This document shows, one piece after another, positions 44,204-52,586 of a stretch of DNA of 64,000 bases. The stretch spans positions 81,388 through 145,387 of the forward strand of contig CAWGUD010000009.1 in assembly GCA_963825685.1 (NCBI GenBank). The letters run 5' to 3'. The notes beneath the pieces are model-generated. The model made no database searches and was not told the origin of the DNA. It saw only the letters and a list, made by a program, of their open reading frames with translations. Every line of letters begins with the position of its first letter. Within the stretch, counting starts at the first letter, position 1. The translations under genes were made by a program, and so were the position numbers. The stretch comes from JAOUEA01 sp963825685. Its GTDB lineage: Bacteria; Actinomycetota; UBA4738; HRBIN12.

Positions 44204-44866
44204 ATGATCGTCGTTCTGATCATCGCCGTTGTCGGCCTCGTCGCCGGGCTCATCGCCGGCGGTAGCGTGCGCAACTTCGAGCGGATCCACGTGTATTGGT
44301 GGGGCGCGGCGACCGCCGGGCTCGTGTTGCAGGTCATCCCGCTCAGGCGCTGGCTCGACGACGACGTAGCGGTCGCGGCACTTGTGGGGAGCTACGTCTT
44401 GCTCCTCACATTCGTCTGGGTGAATCGGCGACTGCCCGCCGCGCCCCTGTTACTGCTCGGCCTCACGCTCAACATGGCCGTGATCGCGCTGAACGGCGGC
44501 ATGCCTGTGAGCGAGGCGTCGATCCGCGCGGCGGGTGGATCGAGCGGCATGCTCCCGTCCGCGCTCGACGACGGGAAGCACCACCTGATGACGTCATCGG
44601 ACGTGCTGGCCCCGCTCGCCGACGTGATCGGGCTTCCCCCACCGATCGCGACCGTGCTGTCGATCGGGGACATCTTCCTCTACGCGGGGATCGTCGCGTT
44701 CACCGTGATCGTCATGCGGGGACGGTTCGCCGAGAATCGTCGGCCTCCGGTGTGGTTCCCGATGTACCGGGGGAAGCACCTCCGGCCTGAACGTCGCCTG
44801 CCCCGCCGGTCACGGCCTGGGGAGGAACCTCGGCTTGCAGCAGGGAGCTCGGGAACTTCACGGTGA
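44204..44866 (+). CDS. DUF5317-like membrane protein
   Basis: A 220-residue membrane protein with about five helices. LNGGMPVSEASIRAAGG is the conserved loop of DUF5317 proteins, followed by DVLAPLADVI and SIGDIFLYAGI. Function unknown. ATG at 44204 was chosen because it begins the first hydrophobic segment; a longer in-frame extension to 44108 is hydrophilic and unlikely. The 3' 155 bases overlap the convergent sensor-kinase gene, so one of the two ends may be wrong. Confidence 0.78.
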   Translation: MIVVLIIAVVGLVAGLIAGGSVRNFERIHVYWWGAATAGLVLQVIPLRRWLDDDVAVAALVGSYVLLLTFVWVNRRLPAAPLLLLGLTLNMAVIALNGGMPVSEASIRAAGGSSGMLPSALDDGKHHLMTSSDVLAPLADVIGLPPPIATVLSIGDIFLYAGIVAFTVIVMRGRFAENRRPPVWFPMYRGKHLRPERRLPRRSRPGEEPRLAAGSSGTSR

Positions 44867-45542
44867 TCGTCGTTCCCTCGCCGGGGGCACTCTGCACGTC
44901 GAACGTGCCGCCACCGACCTGGGCACGCTCGCTCATCATCGCCATGCCGAAGTGACCCTCGGGTCCAGGTGCATCGGTGTCGAAGCCGACGCCGTTGTCG
45001 CGCAACTCGAGCACGATCCAAGCCGCGTCCTCGTTCACGCTGATCCAGAAGTCGGAGGCCTGCGCGTGCTTGAGGGAGTTCATGACGGCCTCGCGGGCGA
45101 TGTGGAAGATCAGCAGGGCGATCGGCGCCGGCAGCGGCATCTCGTCGATGTCGCGGTGGTACGTGACGTCGGCGTCTCGCCCGACCTCGTCGGTGAACGA
45201 CTCAAGCGCCTCGGCGAGGCCCTTGGCGCCCAGCGGGGAGCGGTGCAGGTCGCGGATCAGCGCCCGGATGCGATCGGACGTCGCCTGCTTGGACTCGCGG
45301 ATCTTCTCGAGCTGGTCTCGCACGGCCGGGATGTCGTCCTTCTCGAGCAGCTTGCGCGCCACGTCGACCTGGATCGAGAGCCGGAACAGCACCTGCGCCA
45401 GATCGTCGTGGAGGTACCCGGCGATCTGCAGCCGCTCGTCGGCGCGCTCCTCCGCCATGGCGTTCGACAGCGTCTTCAGCACCTGCTCGCGGTCCTGGAG
45501 CTCCTTGTGCGCCTCCTCGAGCGCCTGCGACCTGAAGTACAT
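44712..45542 (-). CDS. NarL-type sensor histidine kinase, catalytic half (kinase 1)
   Basis: A clean frame of 276 residues covering the cytosolic part of a HisKA_3/HATPase_c kinase. The phosphoacceptor His is in RLQIAGYLHDDLAQVLF. An N-box (AREAVMNSLKHA), G1 (LRDNGVGFD) and G2 (GHFGMAMMSERA) follow. The N-terminal membrane part is frameshifted (next entry), so this frame alone lacks the sensor. The Gly/Thr/Pro-rich C-terminus runs into the convergent DUF5317 gene. No NarL-type response regulator lies beside it. Confidence 0.82.
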   Translation of the reverse strand: MYFRSQALEEAHKELQDREQVLKTLSNAMAEERADERLQIAGYLHDDLAQVLFRLSIQVDVARKLLEKDDIPAVRDQLEKIRESKQATSDRIRALIRDLHRSPLGAKGLAEALESFTDEVGRDADVTYHRDIDEMPLPAPIALLIFHIAREAVMNSLKHAQASDFWISVNEDAAWIVLELRDNGVGFDTDAPGPEGHFGMAMMSERAQVGGGTFDVQSAPGEGTTITVKFPSSLLQAEVPPQAVTGGAGDVQAGGASPGTSGTTPEADDSRRTVPA

Positions 45543-46267
45543 CTGGCGCGCAGCGAAGACGAGAGGAGCGACAGGAAGGCTGGCACGGACCCACTAGCCG
45601 ACCTCGACGTAGACGATCGGCGAGGGCGAGACCAAGGACGCGCCAGGCCCAGGTAGCTGAGACGAGAAAGTCGCTCGAGCCCACCAACCCGCAGTTCTCG
45701 CATTACCTCGCGAAGGGTAGGTCTACCCGCAGGGAGACGAAGACAGTGACGATGGGTGCTGATTCCGACATAGTCGGCGAGGCAGCTGCCATCGAGGCCG
45801 CGAACAGCAAGAGTCCACTAAGGAGACGCTTCGATGCCTTGTGAGGCCCGGCCAGCCAGTGAAAGACAGCGCTAGCGGCTAGTCACCGAGAGGGCTCACC
45901 TGGCACCGGTTGAACAGGGCCCGGAGGAAGGTGACCTCACGCTCGAACTCGCGCGGGTCTGAAGGCTCCCAAGAGGGCGTGACACCAGCGATCCGGAGGT
46001 GGATACAGGATTCCGACCATGAGCAGCAGCGGGAAGCCCACGCCCATTTGAAGGCCTCGCCAGACGGGTACAGCCAGCAGCTCGACCAGGCCGATCAGGA
46101 GCGCCCCAGCAGGAGCTCAGGGTAGATGCTCTCGCTCGGGGATCTTGGCCGAGCAGCCGGCTCCGAGGCCCAAGCGTGGGAATGATTACCGCCAGCTGAA
46201 ACACGGTGATCCGACGGATCGCCGCGAGAGTGGTCACGACTGGAAGAGGAGGCCTGTCACCCGTCAT
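45543..46267 (-). pseudogene. N-terminal membrane sensor region of kinase 1, frameshifted
   Basis: Conceptual translation in shifting frames recovers a membrane sensor with six or more hydrophobic segments. It begins RRITVFQLAVIIPTLG (after a possible ATG at 46267) and continues LIGLVELL, VGFPLLLMVGILYPPP, ALLGAFDPREFEREVTFL, ALFNRCQV and LVFAARQMYFR, which joins the intact catalytic half. These blocks correspond one by one to kinase 2 downstream (e.g. ALLGVLDIRELKREIPV, AIFNRAQV). At least five frame changes and an in-frame stop are present as read. Either sequence error or a decaying gene. Confidence 0.6.
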
Positions 46268-46359
46268 CTTCGGACCACGACGCGGGCTTTGAAGCAGGCC
46301 AGCCGGGGATGGCGACGGGTCCTGTAGCCTACGTCATCGCAGTAGCGTTAACTCCCCGT

Positions 46360-46403
46360 TGTCCCCCAACCGGGTGTCCCCCGATAGTTTGCCGCTGTCC
46401 CCC
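46360..46403. repeat. Three direct TGTCCCCC repeats
   Basis: Copies at 46360-46367, 46375-46382 and 46396-46403 (starts 15 and 21 bp apart) lie in the gap between the two sensor-kinase genes. On the minus strand they read GGGGGACA toward kinase 1. Spacing of roughly 1.5 and 2 helical turns fits binding by a protein oligomer. Confidence 0.5.
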
Positions 46404-46459
46404 AGATGGGGGCGGTACCAGCAACAGAAGAGTGAAGCACCGTCGGAGAAGGAGTGGAT

Positions 46460-46705
46460 ATGAAGATCGCACGGCGTATCGCCATCGCTCTTAGCTCGCT
46501 GCTCGCCGTCGCCATCGCAGGCGGCGCTCACTGGACGGCTGAAGCGCCGCGACGCCCGCCGCTAGGCTGTGGCTTGAGACCCCTTCGGGGGGTCTCATTC
46601 ATTTCGTTGGGCAAGCCGCATCGGTCGCCTCAGGCGTTAGACATCGGGTGGCAGAACGGCACTGATCGTGGTGCCCCCACCCAGTCTCGAATCCACAACG
46701 ACTGA
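46460..46705 (+). CDS. Possible small secreted peptide
   Basis: ATG at 46460 follows an AAGGAG site at good distance. The peptide begins with a clear signal-peptide pattern, MKIARRIAIALSSLLAVAIA, then a short AEAPRRPP segment. As read the frame passes through the terminator hairpin to 46705; a single-base correction would end it at the TAG at 46563-46565, just before the hairpin, giving about 35 residues. The placement between a ribosome site and a terminator suggests a real small gene in the otherwise gene-free 369-bp gap. Confidence 0.4.
   Translation: MKIARRIAIALSSLLAVAIAGGAHWTAEAPRRPPLGCGLRPLRGVSFISLGKPHRSPQALDIGWQNGTDRGAPTQSRIHND
46576..46607 (+). terminator. Intrinsic terminator
   Basis: GAGACCCC (46576-46583), loop TTCGG, GGGGTCTC (46589-46596), then the T-rich ATTCATTTCGTT. 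A stable 8-bp stem with a short T-containing tail, the best intrinsic terminator in the window. It ends the small secreted-peptide unit; the hairpin would also form on the other strand past the end of kinase 2. Confidence 0.8.
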
Positions 46706-47972
46706 TCCCCGAGCGGCTTCAACCCGCTCCGCGATGAGCTGCAGCCCGAAATGGTGTTCGCGATCCACGGTCCCTGTATCGAAACCCACTCCGTCGTCCG
46801 TCACCACCAGACGAGATGCAGCCCCTCCTGCTGCCGGTGATTCGAACCTCAATCTCGCCGCCTTTGCATGTCGGCGGCGTTGTTCATCGCCTCCCGCCAA
46901 CTGGTAGCAGAGAAGTTCAGACTCACGATGCCGAGACTCTGGATCTCCTCAAGGTGAAGGGAAAGCCAGCTGAACCGGCCCCTTCCAACTGGGCCGCGAG
47001 AAGACGAACCGTTTCCAGCAGGCCGCCCGGTCCCAACCGAGATCGGCGCAAGTCCCTGACCAGGTCCCGAATCGCACTCTGAGCTGCTTCGGTTGCGGAC
47101 AGCAGCTCTGGCAGATCCTCATCCAGCTCAAGAAGCATTCCATTACTCAGGTCTTGCTTCAGCACCTGCCCCATTAGGTGAACCTTGAACAACGGCGGCA
47201 GCACCTCATCGTGCAGTTCCCCCGCAAGAACGAGCCGCTCATCACGGCGTTCGCATAGGATCTGCGCCTCAACATCCCGGAGTGCCTCATCCTTGTCCTG
47301 CAGTCGGCGATCGGCTCGTTCCAGCATGTGGCGCTCATGAAACGCTTGACGGGCAAGCGCGACGGGAGCGAGTGAATGCCAGTACTCCGGCGATGCCCCA
47401 GCCGAGGTAGGCGGCACCCACGAGCACGCTGAGAAAGCCAAAGCAGAGATATGCCACCGAGAAGCTCCTTGCGGAACCGAGCCGCATGTCGCCAAGGATG
47501 TCAATCAAGGGGCGACGGCTCTTGATTCGCCAATACACGAGACACGAGCAAGTAGTTGACAGCAGCATCGAGGATGAGGGCGGCAAAGCCGGGCAGGATT
47601 GCCGAGCTCAGCGAGGCCAAGTCGCCGCCTGCGCCGTGGAAGATCCATGAACCTGCCATTGCGCTCAGCGACACCTGCGCTCGGTTGAAGATTGCTCTCC
47701 CAACTGGGATTTCTCGTTTGAGCTCCCTGATGTCGAGCACCCCAAGCAACGCGAGGACACCCGCGGTCGACTGGCCCAAAGACGAAGCCCGCCCCGAGCA
47801 CAAGCGGCAAGTCGAGGCCAAGGTAAACGCCGCGGCCCGAAGGAACCGGAATCAGCCCGGCAGCTGAGATCAGCCGGATCCAGGCCACGAGGTCAACCGT
47901 CGACTCACTTCCCAGAGCGCCAGCCTGGATCCCGACGAGTAGAAGAGCAAGATCGACTCGCAACCACTCCAA
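46637..47972 (-). pseudogene. Sensor histidine kinase paralogous to kinase 1 (kinase 2), multiply frameshifted
   Basis: Reconstructs to about 440 residues: EWLRVDLALLLVGIQAG, LGLDLPLVLGAGFVFGP, ALLGVLDIRELKREIPVG, NRAQVSLSAMAG, ILPGFAALILDAAVNYLLV, FLSVLVGAAYLGWGI, LARQAFHERH, then the H-box ERLVLAGELHDEVLPPLFK and a C-terminal VVTDDGVGFD with HFGLQLIAERV. Segment order equals kinase 1, so the two are tandem duplicates. Breaks lie near 47760, 47510, 47390, 46970 and 46900. Base composition is lower in G+C than the surroundings. Start is uncertain (TTG at 47972). Confidence 0.65.
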
Positions 47973-48166
47973 CTCCGTAGAGGCGGAGCAAGCGCCCCTG
48001 CATCCTCCCGCTGCGAGCGGATGTTCTCACTGAGATGGACACGTGAACTCCCTCCCCTCGAACCTGGGACCCGCGATCCCCTACGGTGGGAGCTTTCTAA
48101 CCGGCGGCAGTGACACGACACAAGGAGAGTGACAAGAGTTCTCCACCGAAGTTTGCGGACCGCCGC
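47973..48166. other. Gap with no recognisable gene
   Basis: About 200 bases between the presumed start of kinase 2 and the response-regulator promoter. No convincing reading frame, repeat or hairpin was seen; it may hold the divergent promoters and the true start of kinase 2. Confidence 0.5.
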
Positions 48167-48172
48167 TACCAT
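48167..48172 (+). promoter_or_regulatory. Leaderless -10 hexamer TACCAT
   Basis: TACCAT ends 6 nt before the ATG of the response-regulator gene at 48179. The 200 bp upstream to the kinase 2 start hold no gene. Confidence 0.45.
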
Positions 48173-48178
48173 CCCTTC

Positions 48179-48883
48179 ATGAAGCCCCGTGTGCTCGTCG
48201 TGGAGGACGAGACGAGCATCTCCGAGCCGCTGGCGGAGCATCTCGCGCGCGAGGGGTTCGACCCCGAGGTGGCCGGCACGCTCGCCGAGGCCAGCGCTGC
48301 GTACGAGGACGGGGAGCTCGACTTCCTGCTGCTCGACGTGATGCTCCCCGACGGGGACGGTCGAGATCTGTGTCGCGAGATCCGACGCCACTCCGACGTG
48401 CCGATCATCATGCTCACCGCCCGCGGCGAAGAGGTCGATCGCATCGTGGGGCTCGAGCTCGGTGCCGACGACTACGTCGTCAAACCCTTCAGCGCCGGGG
48501 AACTGGTCGCTCGCATGCGCGCGATCATGCGCCGTGGGCGCGCCGGGAACGACGACGCCACGAGATCTCCGATCGCGATCGGCGCGATCACCCTCGACCC
48601 CTCGTCCCGAACGGTGACGAAGGGTGACGAGGACGTTCAACTCGCGGCCAAGGAGTTCGACCTGCTGCAGCTGCTGATGTCGAGAGCGGGCGAGGTGGTG
48701 CCGCGCGAGCAGATCATGGACGAGGTCTGGGACCCGCACTGGTTCGGCCCGACGAAGACGCTCGACGTGCACATCTCGTGGCTGCGGAAGAAGCTCGAGG
48801 ACGATCCGAGCCACCCGCGCTACATCACCACGAGCCGCGGGGTCGGGTTCCGCTTCGCCGCTCCCACAGACATCACGGACTGA
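48179..48883 (+). CDS. OmpR/PhoB-family response regulator
   Basis: A 234-residue response regulator. The receiver domain has the acidic pair VVEDE, the phosphoacceptor Asp in FLLLDVMLPDG (about residue 52), Thr in MLTARG and Lys in YVVKPFS. The C-terminal winged helix includes LAAKEFDLLQLLM and the recognition segment TLDVHISWLRKKLE. ATG at 48179 was preferred over an upstream in-frame start since it opens the receiver fold and has TACCAT-N6 ahead. Cognate kinase follows. Confidence 0.93.
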   Translation: MKPRVLVVEDETSISEPLAEHLAREGFDPEVAGTLAEASAAYEDGELDFLLLDVMLPDGDGRDLCREIRRHSDVPIIMLTARGEEVDRIVGLELGADDYVVKPFSAGELVARMRAIMRRGRAGNDDATRSPIAIGAITLDPSSRTVTKGDEDVQLAAKEFDLLQLLMSRAGEVVPREQIMDEVWDPHWFGPTKTLDVHISWLRKKLEDDPSHPRYITTSRGVGFRFAAPTDITD

Positions 48884-48917
48884 GGAGGGTCACACGAAGG
48901 TTCGCACGCGACTCGTC

Positions 48918-50375
48918 ATGGCCTTCGCGTACGTGCTGGTCACCGTGATCGTCGCCCTGACCGTGCCGCTCGCCGTGAACCTGCGCGAGCGCGCAGAGTC
49001 GGACATGCTCGGCCAGGCCAAGGTCACCGCCCAGGCCCTCGCCGCATCGTTCGACGAGTCATCGCTGGCACCGAGATCTCGCGATCAGCTGACGCGCCAG
49101 GCCGAGCGCTACTCCGAGCAGATCGAAGGGCGGGTACTCGTGATGGACGACTCAGGGGTGGTGCTCGCCGACGCGAACCCGTTCCCCAACCCTCCGACCT
49201 CGGCCGTTGGCGAGGACTACGCGACGCCTGAGCGCCCGGAGGTGCTGACCGCGCTCGTCGACGGGCAGCCCTCGGCGATCGTGCGCACCAGCGACGAACT
49301 CGGGGTCGACCTACTGTTGGCCTCCGCGCCGATCGTCGACGACCCCCAGGGGCGTCCGGTGATCATCGGGGCCGTGCGCATCACGCTCGACGTGCAGCGC
49401 GTGAGCGACTCCGTCCGGCGCATCACGTTCGCCGTCGTCGTGATCGGCCTCGCCGGACTCCTCGCGGGCATGCTGGTGGCCTTCGTGCTCGCCGGATCGC
49501 TCGCGCGGCCGCTCACGAAGCTCGCCGCCGCCGCGCGAAGCCTGGGCCGGGGTGATCTGTCGACCCGGGCCGGCACGATCACCGGACCCGACGAGGTGCA
49601 GGACCTCGCGGAGTCGTTCGATGAGATGGCCGATCGGGTCGAGCGCACGTTCCTGGCGCAGCGTTCGTTCGTCGCGAACGCATCGCATCAGCTCCGTACG
49701 CCGCTCACAGGCATGAAGCTCCGCATCGAACGCGCGGCCGACGAGGCCGGCAACCCGGCGCTGCGCACCCAGCTCGAGGCGGCCGATCTCGAGGTCGATC
49801 GCATGGCCGCCACCGTCGATCGCATGCTGGAGATGGCCCACGAGGTCGAGGAGGGCGCGCCGACGGAGGCCGACGCCGGGGAGGCCGCGCGCGCCGGCGC
49901 GGAGCGGTGGGCCGATCGGGCGGTCGAGAGAGGCGCCGCGGTCACTGCCGTCGCGGCCGGTCCTGCGCCTGTGCACGCCAACCCAACCGACCTCGATCAG
50001 ATCGTCGACAACCTGCTCGACAACGCCACGGCATACGCGCCCGGTCCGATCGAGGTCACGGTGACGCCGGGCCCGAAGCGAACGATGCTCGCCGTACGCG
50101 ATCACGGTCCCGGCATCGCCCCCGACGAACGAGACGCCGTCACCCAGCGCTTCGCCCGGGGTCGGACCGCCCCTCCGGGGGGCTCGGGGCTCGGGCTCGC
50201 GATCGCTCGCGACCTGGCGCAACGGTGGGGCGGGTCCCTCGAGGTGATCGGGCCGCCCGATGGAGGCTGCCTCGTCGAGGTTGGGCTGCGACCTGCGCCG
50301 GAGATGGGGCCCACGACCGGGTCCGGCGACGAGTCCGACGGCAGCGCGAAGCCCGGCGAGGCGCACATCCCGTGA
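48918..50375 (+). CDS. HAMP-containing sensor histidine kinase
   Basis: A 485-residue class-I kinase. TM1 is at about residues 2-22, an extracellular domain to about 160, TM2 about 170-195, HAMP to about 250, the phosphoacceptor H-box ASHQLRTPLTG (about 258), N-box VDNLLDNATAYAP, G1 VRDHGPGI and G2 GLGLAIARDLA. Cells would sense an unknown extracellular cue. ATG at 48918 is the first ordinary start; sequence upstream (GAGGAGGG then ACG AAG) hints that the real start is about eight codons earlier with an altered codon. The stop overlaps the next gene (GTGA). Confidence 0.92.
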   Translation: MAFAYVLVTVIVALTVPLAVNLRERAESDMLGQAKVTAQALAASFDESSLAPRSRDQLTRQAERYSEQIEGRVLVMDDSGVVLADANPFPNPPTSAVGEDYATPERPEVLTALVDGQPSAIVRTSDELGVDLLLASAPIVDDPQGRPVIIGAVRITLDVQRVSDSVRRITFAVVVIGLAGLLAGMLVAFVLAGSLARPLTKLAAAARSLGRGDLSTRAGTITGPDEVQDLAESFDEMADRVERTFLAQRSFVANASHQLRTPLTGMKLRIERAADEAGNPALRTQLEAADLEVDRMAATVDRMLEMAHEVEEGAPTEADAGEAARAGAERWADRAVERGAAVTAVAAGPAPVHANPTDLDQIVDNLLDNATAYAPGPIEVTVTPGPKRTMLAVRDHGPGIAPDERDAVTQRFARGRTAPPGGSGLGLAIARDLAQRWGGSLEVIGPPDGGCLVEVGLRPAPEMGPTTGSGDESDGSAKPGEAHIP

Positions 50376-50995
50376 GCGTTGCGGCGGCTCGGCCCACCCT
50401 GGTCGTGTGGATCGACCCCGGCTGCCCGTGGGCATGGGAGACGTCGCGATGGCTCCGGGACCTCCGCGATCGCGGCGTGTTCACGATCGAGTGGCGGCTC
50501 TTCAGCCTGGAGATCAACACGGCCGGCCTCGAGATGCCGTTCCACGAGGCTGCCGACCGATACGGAGAGTCGCTGACCGCGATGGCTCTCGCGCGCCGCG
50601 ACGGTGGGGACGCCGCCATCGAGGCGTTCTACGTCGCGCTCGGCACGATCGTGCACGATGAGGCGGAACCGATCTCATCCGAAGTCGTGCGCCGGGCAGC
50701 CGAGGACGCCGGGGTGCCCGACCTCGTCGATCGGGCGGGATCAGACCCGAGCCTCGCCGACGAGGTCGTCCAGGCGTATCGGGACGCTCGCGAGCTCGAC
50801 GTCTTCGGCGTGCCGAGCCTGCGCCTCGGCCACGCGCGAGCCATCTACGGACCGATCATGCCCGAGGCGCCCTCGGGGGCCGAGGCCCTGGAGTGGTGGG
50901 AGCACATCTCGTGGCTGATCGCGCGCGACGACGTCTACGAGATGAAGCGCTGGCCCAGGGGTCGCAGGCCGGGCATGCCCTTTACCTCCTCTTAG
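50372..50995 (+). CDS. DsbA-fold oxidoreductase, Rv2466c-like
   Basis: A 207-residue thioredoxin-fold protein of the DsbA family. The active-site motif is PGCPWAWETSRWL with a single Cys followed by Pro-Trp-Ala, as in actinobacterial Rv2466c-type proteins that react with mycothiol. FGVPSLRLG is the cis-proline loop. No signal peptide, so cytosolic. GTG start overlaps the kinase stop; it may be under the same two-component control. Confidence 0.85.
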   Translation: MSVAAARPTLVVWIDPGCPWAWETSRWLRDLRDRGVFTIEWRLFSLEINTAGLEMPFHEAADRYGESLTAMALARRDGGDAAIEAFYVALGTIVHDEAEPISSEVVRRAAEDAGVPDLVDRAGSDPSLADEVVQAYRDARELDVFGVPSLRLGHARAIYGPIMPEAPSGAEALEWWEHISWLIARDDVYEMKRWPRGRRPGMPFTSS

Positions 50996-51007
50996 CCCGT
51001 ACCCCTC

Positions 51008-51013
51008 TACGCT
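51008..51013 (+). promoter_or_regulatory. Leaderless -10 hexamer TACGCT
   Basis: TACGCT ends 6 nt before the ATG at 51020. Confidence 0.45.
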
Positions 51014-51019
51014 CCGGTC

Positions 51020-51433
51020 ATGAAGCGGATCCTGATCGTCGGCGCGTACGCCGTGGGTGGACTCGTGCTCGCCGGGGCCGTCTCGCTCGGCGCGTTCGCG
51101 GTCACCGCGCGTCAGCTCAGCGAGACACCGGAGCCGGTCAGTGTCGGCCGGTCGGTCACCCTGGCTCCCACCGCCGACGACCAAGGAGGCGGTGGCGTCG
51201 GGAACGGGCAGGGCGGCCAGCACGACGACTGGTCCCCGTCGTGGTCCCCAGCGCCGCCCTCCGACTCCCCCTCGAACTCGCCCGTCGGAAGCGACGACAT
51301 CTCGGTTGGCGGTGACGATCACTCCTCGAGCCCGAGTTCGGGCTCCGATGACCACTCGTCCGGCTCCGGCTCGGGAGACGAGAGCGGCGGCGACTCTTCA
51401 GGATCCGGGGACGGCGACGCCGACGACGACTGA
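51020..51433 (+). CDS. Membrane-anchored acidic Ser/Asp/Gly-rich protein
   Basis: A 137-residue protein. Residues 5-28 form a signal anchor. The rest is low-complexity: a Gly/Gln/Asp part, a Ser/Pro part (WSPSWSPAPPSDSPSNSP), then about 45 residues of Asp, Ser, Gly and His ending DGDADDD. It is strongly acidic and lacks a fold. Such tails may bind cations or keep the surface hydrated. No recognised family. ATG with TACGCT-N6. Confidence 0.65.
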   Translation: MKRILIVGAYAVGGLVLAGAVSLGAFAVTARQLSETPEPVSVGRSVTLAPTADDQGGGGVGNGQGGQHDDWSPSWSPAPPSDSPSNSPVGSDDISVGGDDHSSSPSSGSDDHSSGSGSGDESGGDSSGSGDGDADDD

Positions 51434-51477
51434 GGGCTTCCACGGTTCATCCGGGCCGTGAGAGGATGGTGGTTCCG

Positions 51478-51918
51478 ATGACGGACCACCTCCACCGCCA
51501 CGATGTATGGGGCGACGACCCCGAGGAGCGCGACGCCAGCGCGGTCGTCGAGGAGCTGCTCGCCGAGCCCGGCATGGCGAGGAAGTGGCACGACCACCCC
51601 TCGATCATCTGGACGAAGGCCGTGGGCCGATTCATCGCTCGCAACGGCAAGCGCATCGCCGTCACGATCGCCGGCTTCGTGGTGCTGCTCGCCGGCGTCG
51701 CACTGCTGGTGCTTCCCGGTCCCGGCTGGCTGTTGATCTTCGTCGGCCTCGGCATCCTGTCGACCGAGTACGTGTGGGCACGTCGCCTGCTCGACACTGC
51801 GAAGCAGAAGGCCGAGCAGGCCAAGAACGCCGTGATCGAGCGGAAGAACGGGCGCGCCGAGCGTCGCGATGCTCGCCGCAACGGCGTCGCCACGAGCTCG
51901 CCCGACGACGCCGCCTGA
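51478..51918 (+). CDS. PGPGW-motif membrane protein
   Basis: A 146-residue protein with two helices flanking the signature LPGPGWLLIFVGLGILSTEYVWARRLL of the PGPGW family. The N-terminus is charged with several His and acidic residues; the C-terminus is a basic helix (RKNGRAERRDARR). Function unknown; family members are small inner-membrane proteins. ATG at 51478 was preferred to the one at 51466, which lies too near its ribosome site. Confidence 0.8.
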   Translation: MTDHLHRHDVWGDDPEERDASAVVEELLAEPGMARKWHDHPSIIWTKAVGRFIARNGKRIAVTIAGFVVLLAGVALLVLPGPGWLLIFVGLGILSTEYVWARRLLDTAKQKAEQAKNAVIERKNGRAERRDARRNGVATSSPDDAA

Positions 51919-51930
51919 GCGCCGCCTCGC

Positions 51931-52026
51931 ATGGCCAACGGCCGCATCCTGATCGGTACACCGAACCGGTCGCAGGTGGCCCCACTGCGTCTCCCTCGAC
52001 GCGTGGCGCTCGCGCTCGATCCATAG
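51931..52026 (+). CDS. Short frame with repeated N-terminus, copy 1 (MANGRILIGTP...)
   Basis: A 31-codon frame 12 bp after the PGPGW gene. Its first 18 codons are related to the start of another frame at 52586. Where the two differ, the change is mostly at the third codon position, giving conserved G-R-(I/V)-L-I-G-T-P and S-Q-V-A-P. This suggests selection on a peptide, although the complementary strand shares the same third-position alignment. No function known. Confidence 0.4.
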   Translation: MANGRILIGTPNRSQVAPLRLPRRVALALDP

Positions 52027-52057
52027 GAGACTCGCGGGCGTCCGGAGAGGAGAGGGA

Positions 52058-52586
52058 TTGCTGGCGATCGATGCACCCATGGTGTTCCTTCGGATCGTCC
52101 ACATCGTCACGGGGGTCATCTGGGTCGGGTCGTTGTTCGTGGTGGTGGTGTTCGTGCAGCCCAGCGCCGCGACCCTCGGTGCAGCAGGGGCGCCGTTCAT
52201 GTCGGAGCTTCGCCGGCGCCGATTCGTGGATGTCGTCTTCATCGACGCCCTGTTCACCGTCATCGCCGGGTCGTTCCTGTACTGGCGCGATTGGCAGTCG
52301 TATCCGAGCTTCGGCGACTGGATCGGCTCGAGCTTCGGGGCCTCGTTGACGGTGGGCGCTCTGCTCGCGGTCTCGGGGCTCGTCGTCGCCGCGGGCGTCA
52401 CGCGTCCCACGATCGGTCGACTCGTTTCCCTCGGGAAGCAGGTCGCCGGATCGGGCGGCACGCCCCTGCCCGAGACGGCTGCGCAGATCGGTGCGCTTGC
52501 AGCACCGGCTCGTCGTCGCCGAGCGTGTGAGTTTCTCTCTGGTCATCCTCGCGGTGGTGGCGATGGCATCGGCGCGGTACCTCTGA
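52058..52586 (+). CDS. CopD/DUF2269-like membrane protein, one frameshift
   Basis: About 175 residues after removing the extra T near 52497; then ALQHRLVVAERVSFSLVILAVVAMASARYL closes with TGA at 52584-52586. Four helices are likely. RIVHIVTGVIWVGSLFVVVVF with its conserved His is the first helix of CopD/DUF2269-type proteins, and SFLYWRDW and GAALLAV-type segments follow. The TTG at 52058 has a purine-rich AGGAGAGGGA site; an ATG at 52079 is the alternative. Confidence 0.7.

Noticed and set aside
46268..46636. CRISPR array suggested by the repeated octamers
   Set aside because: Three 8-bp copies with irregular 15- and 21-bp spacing are far too short for CRISPR repeats and no cas gene is nearby.
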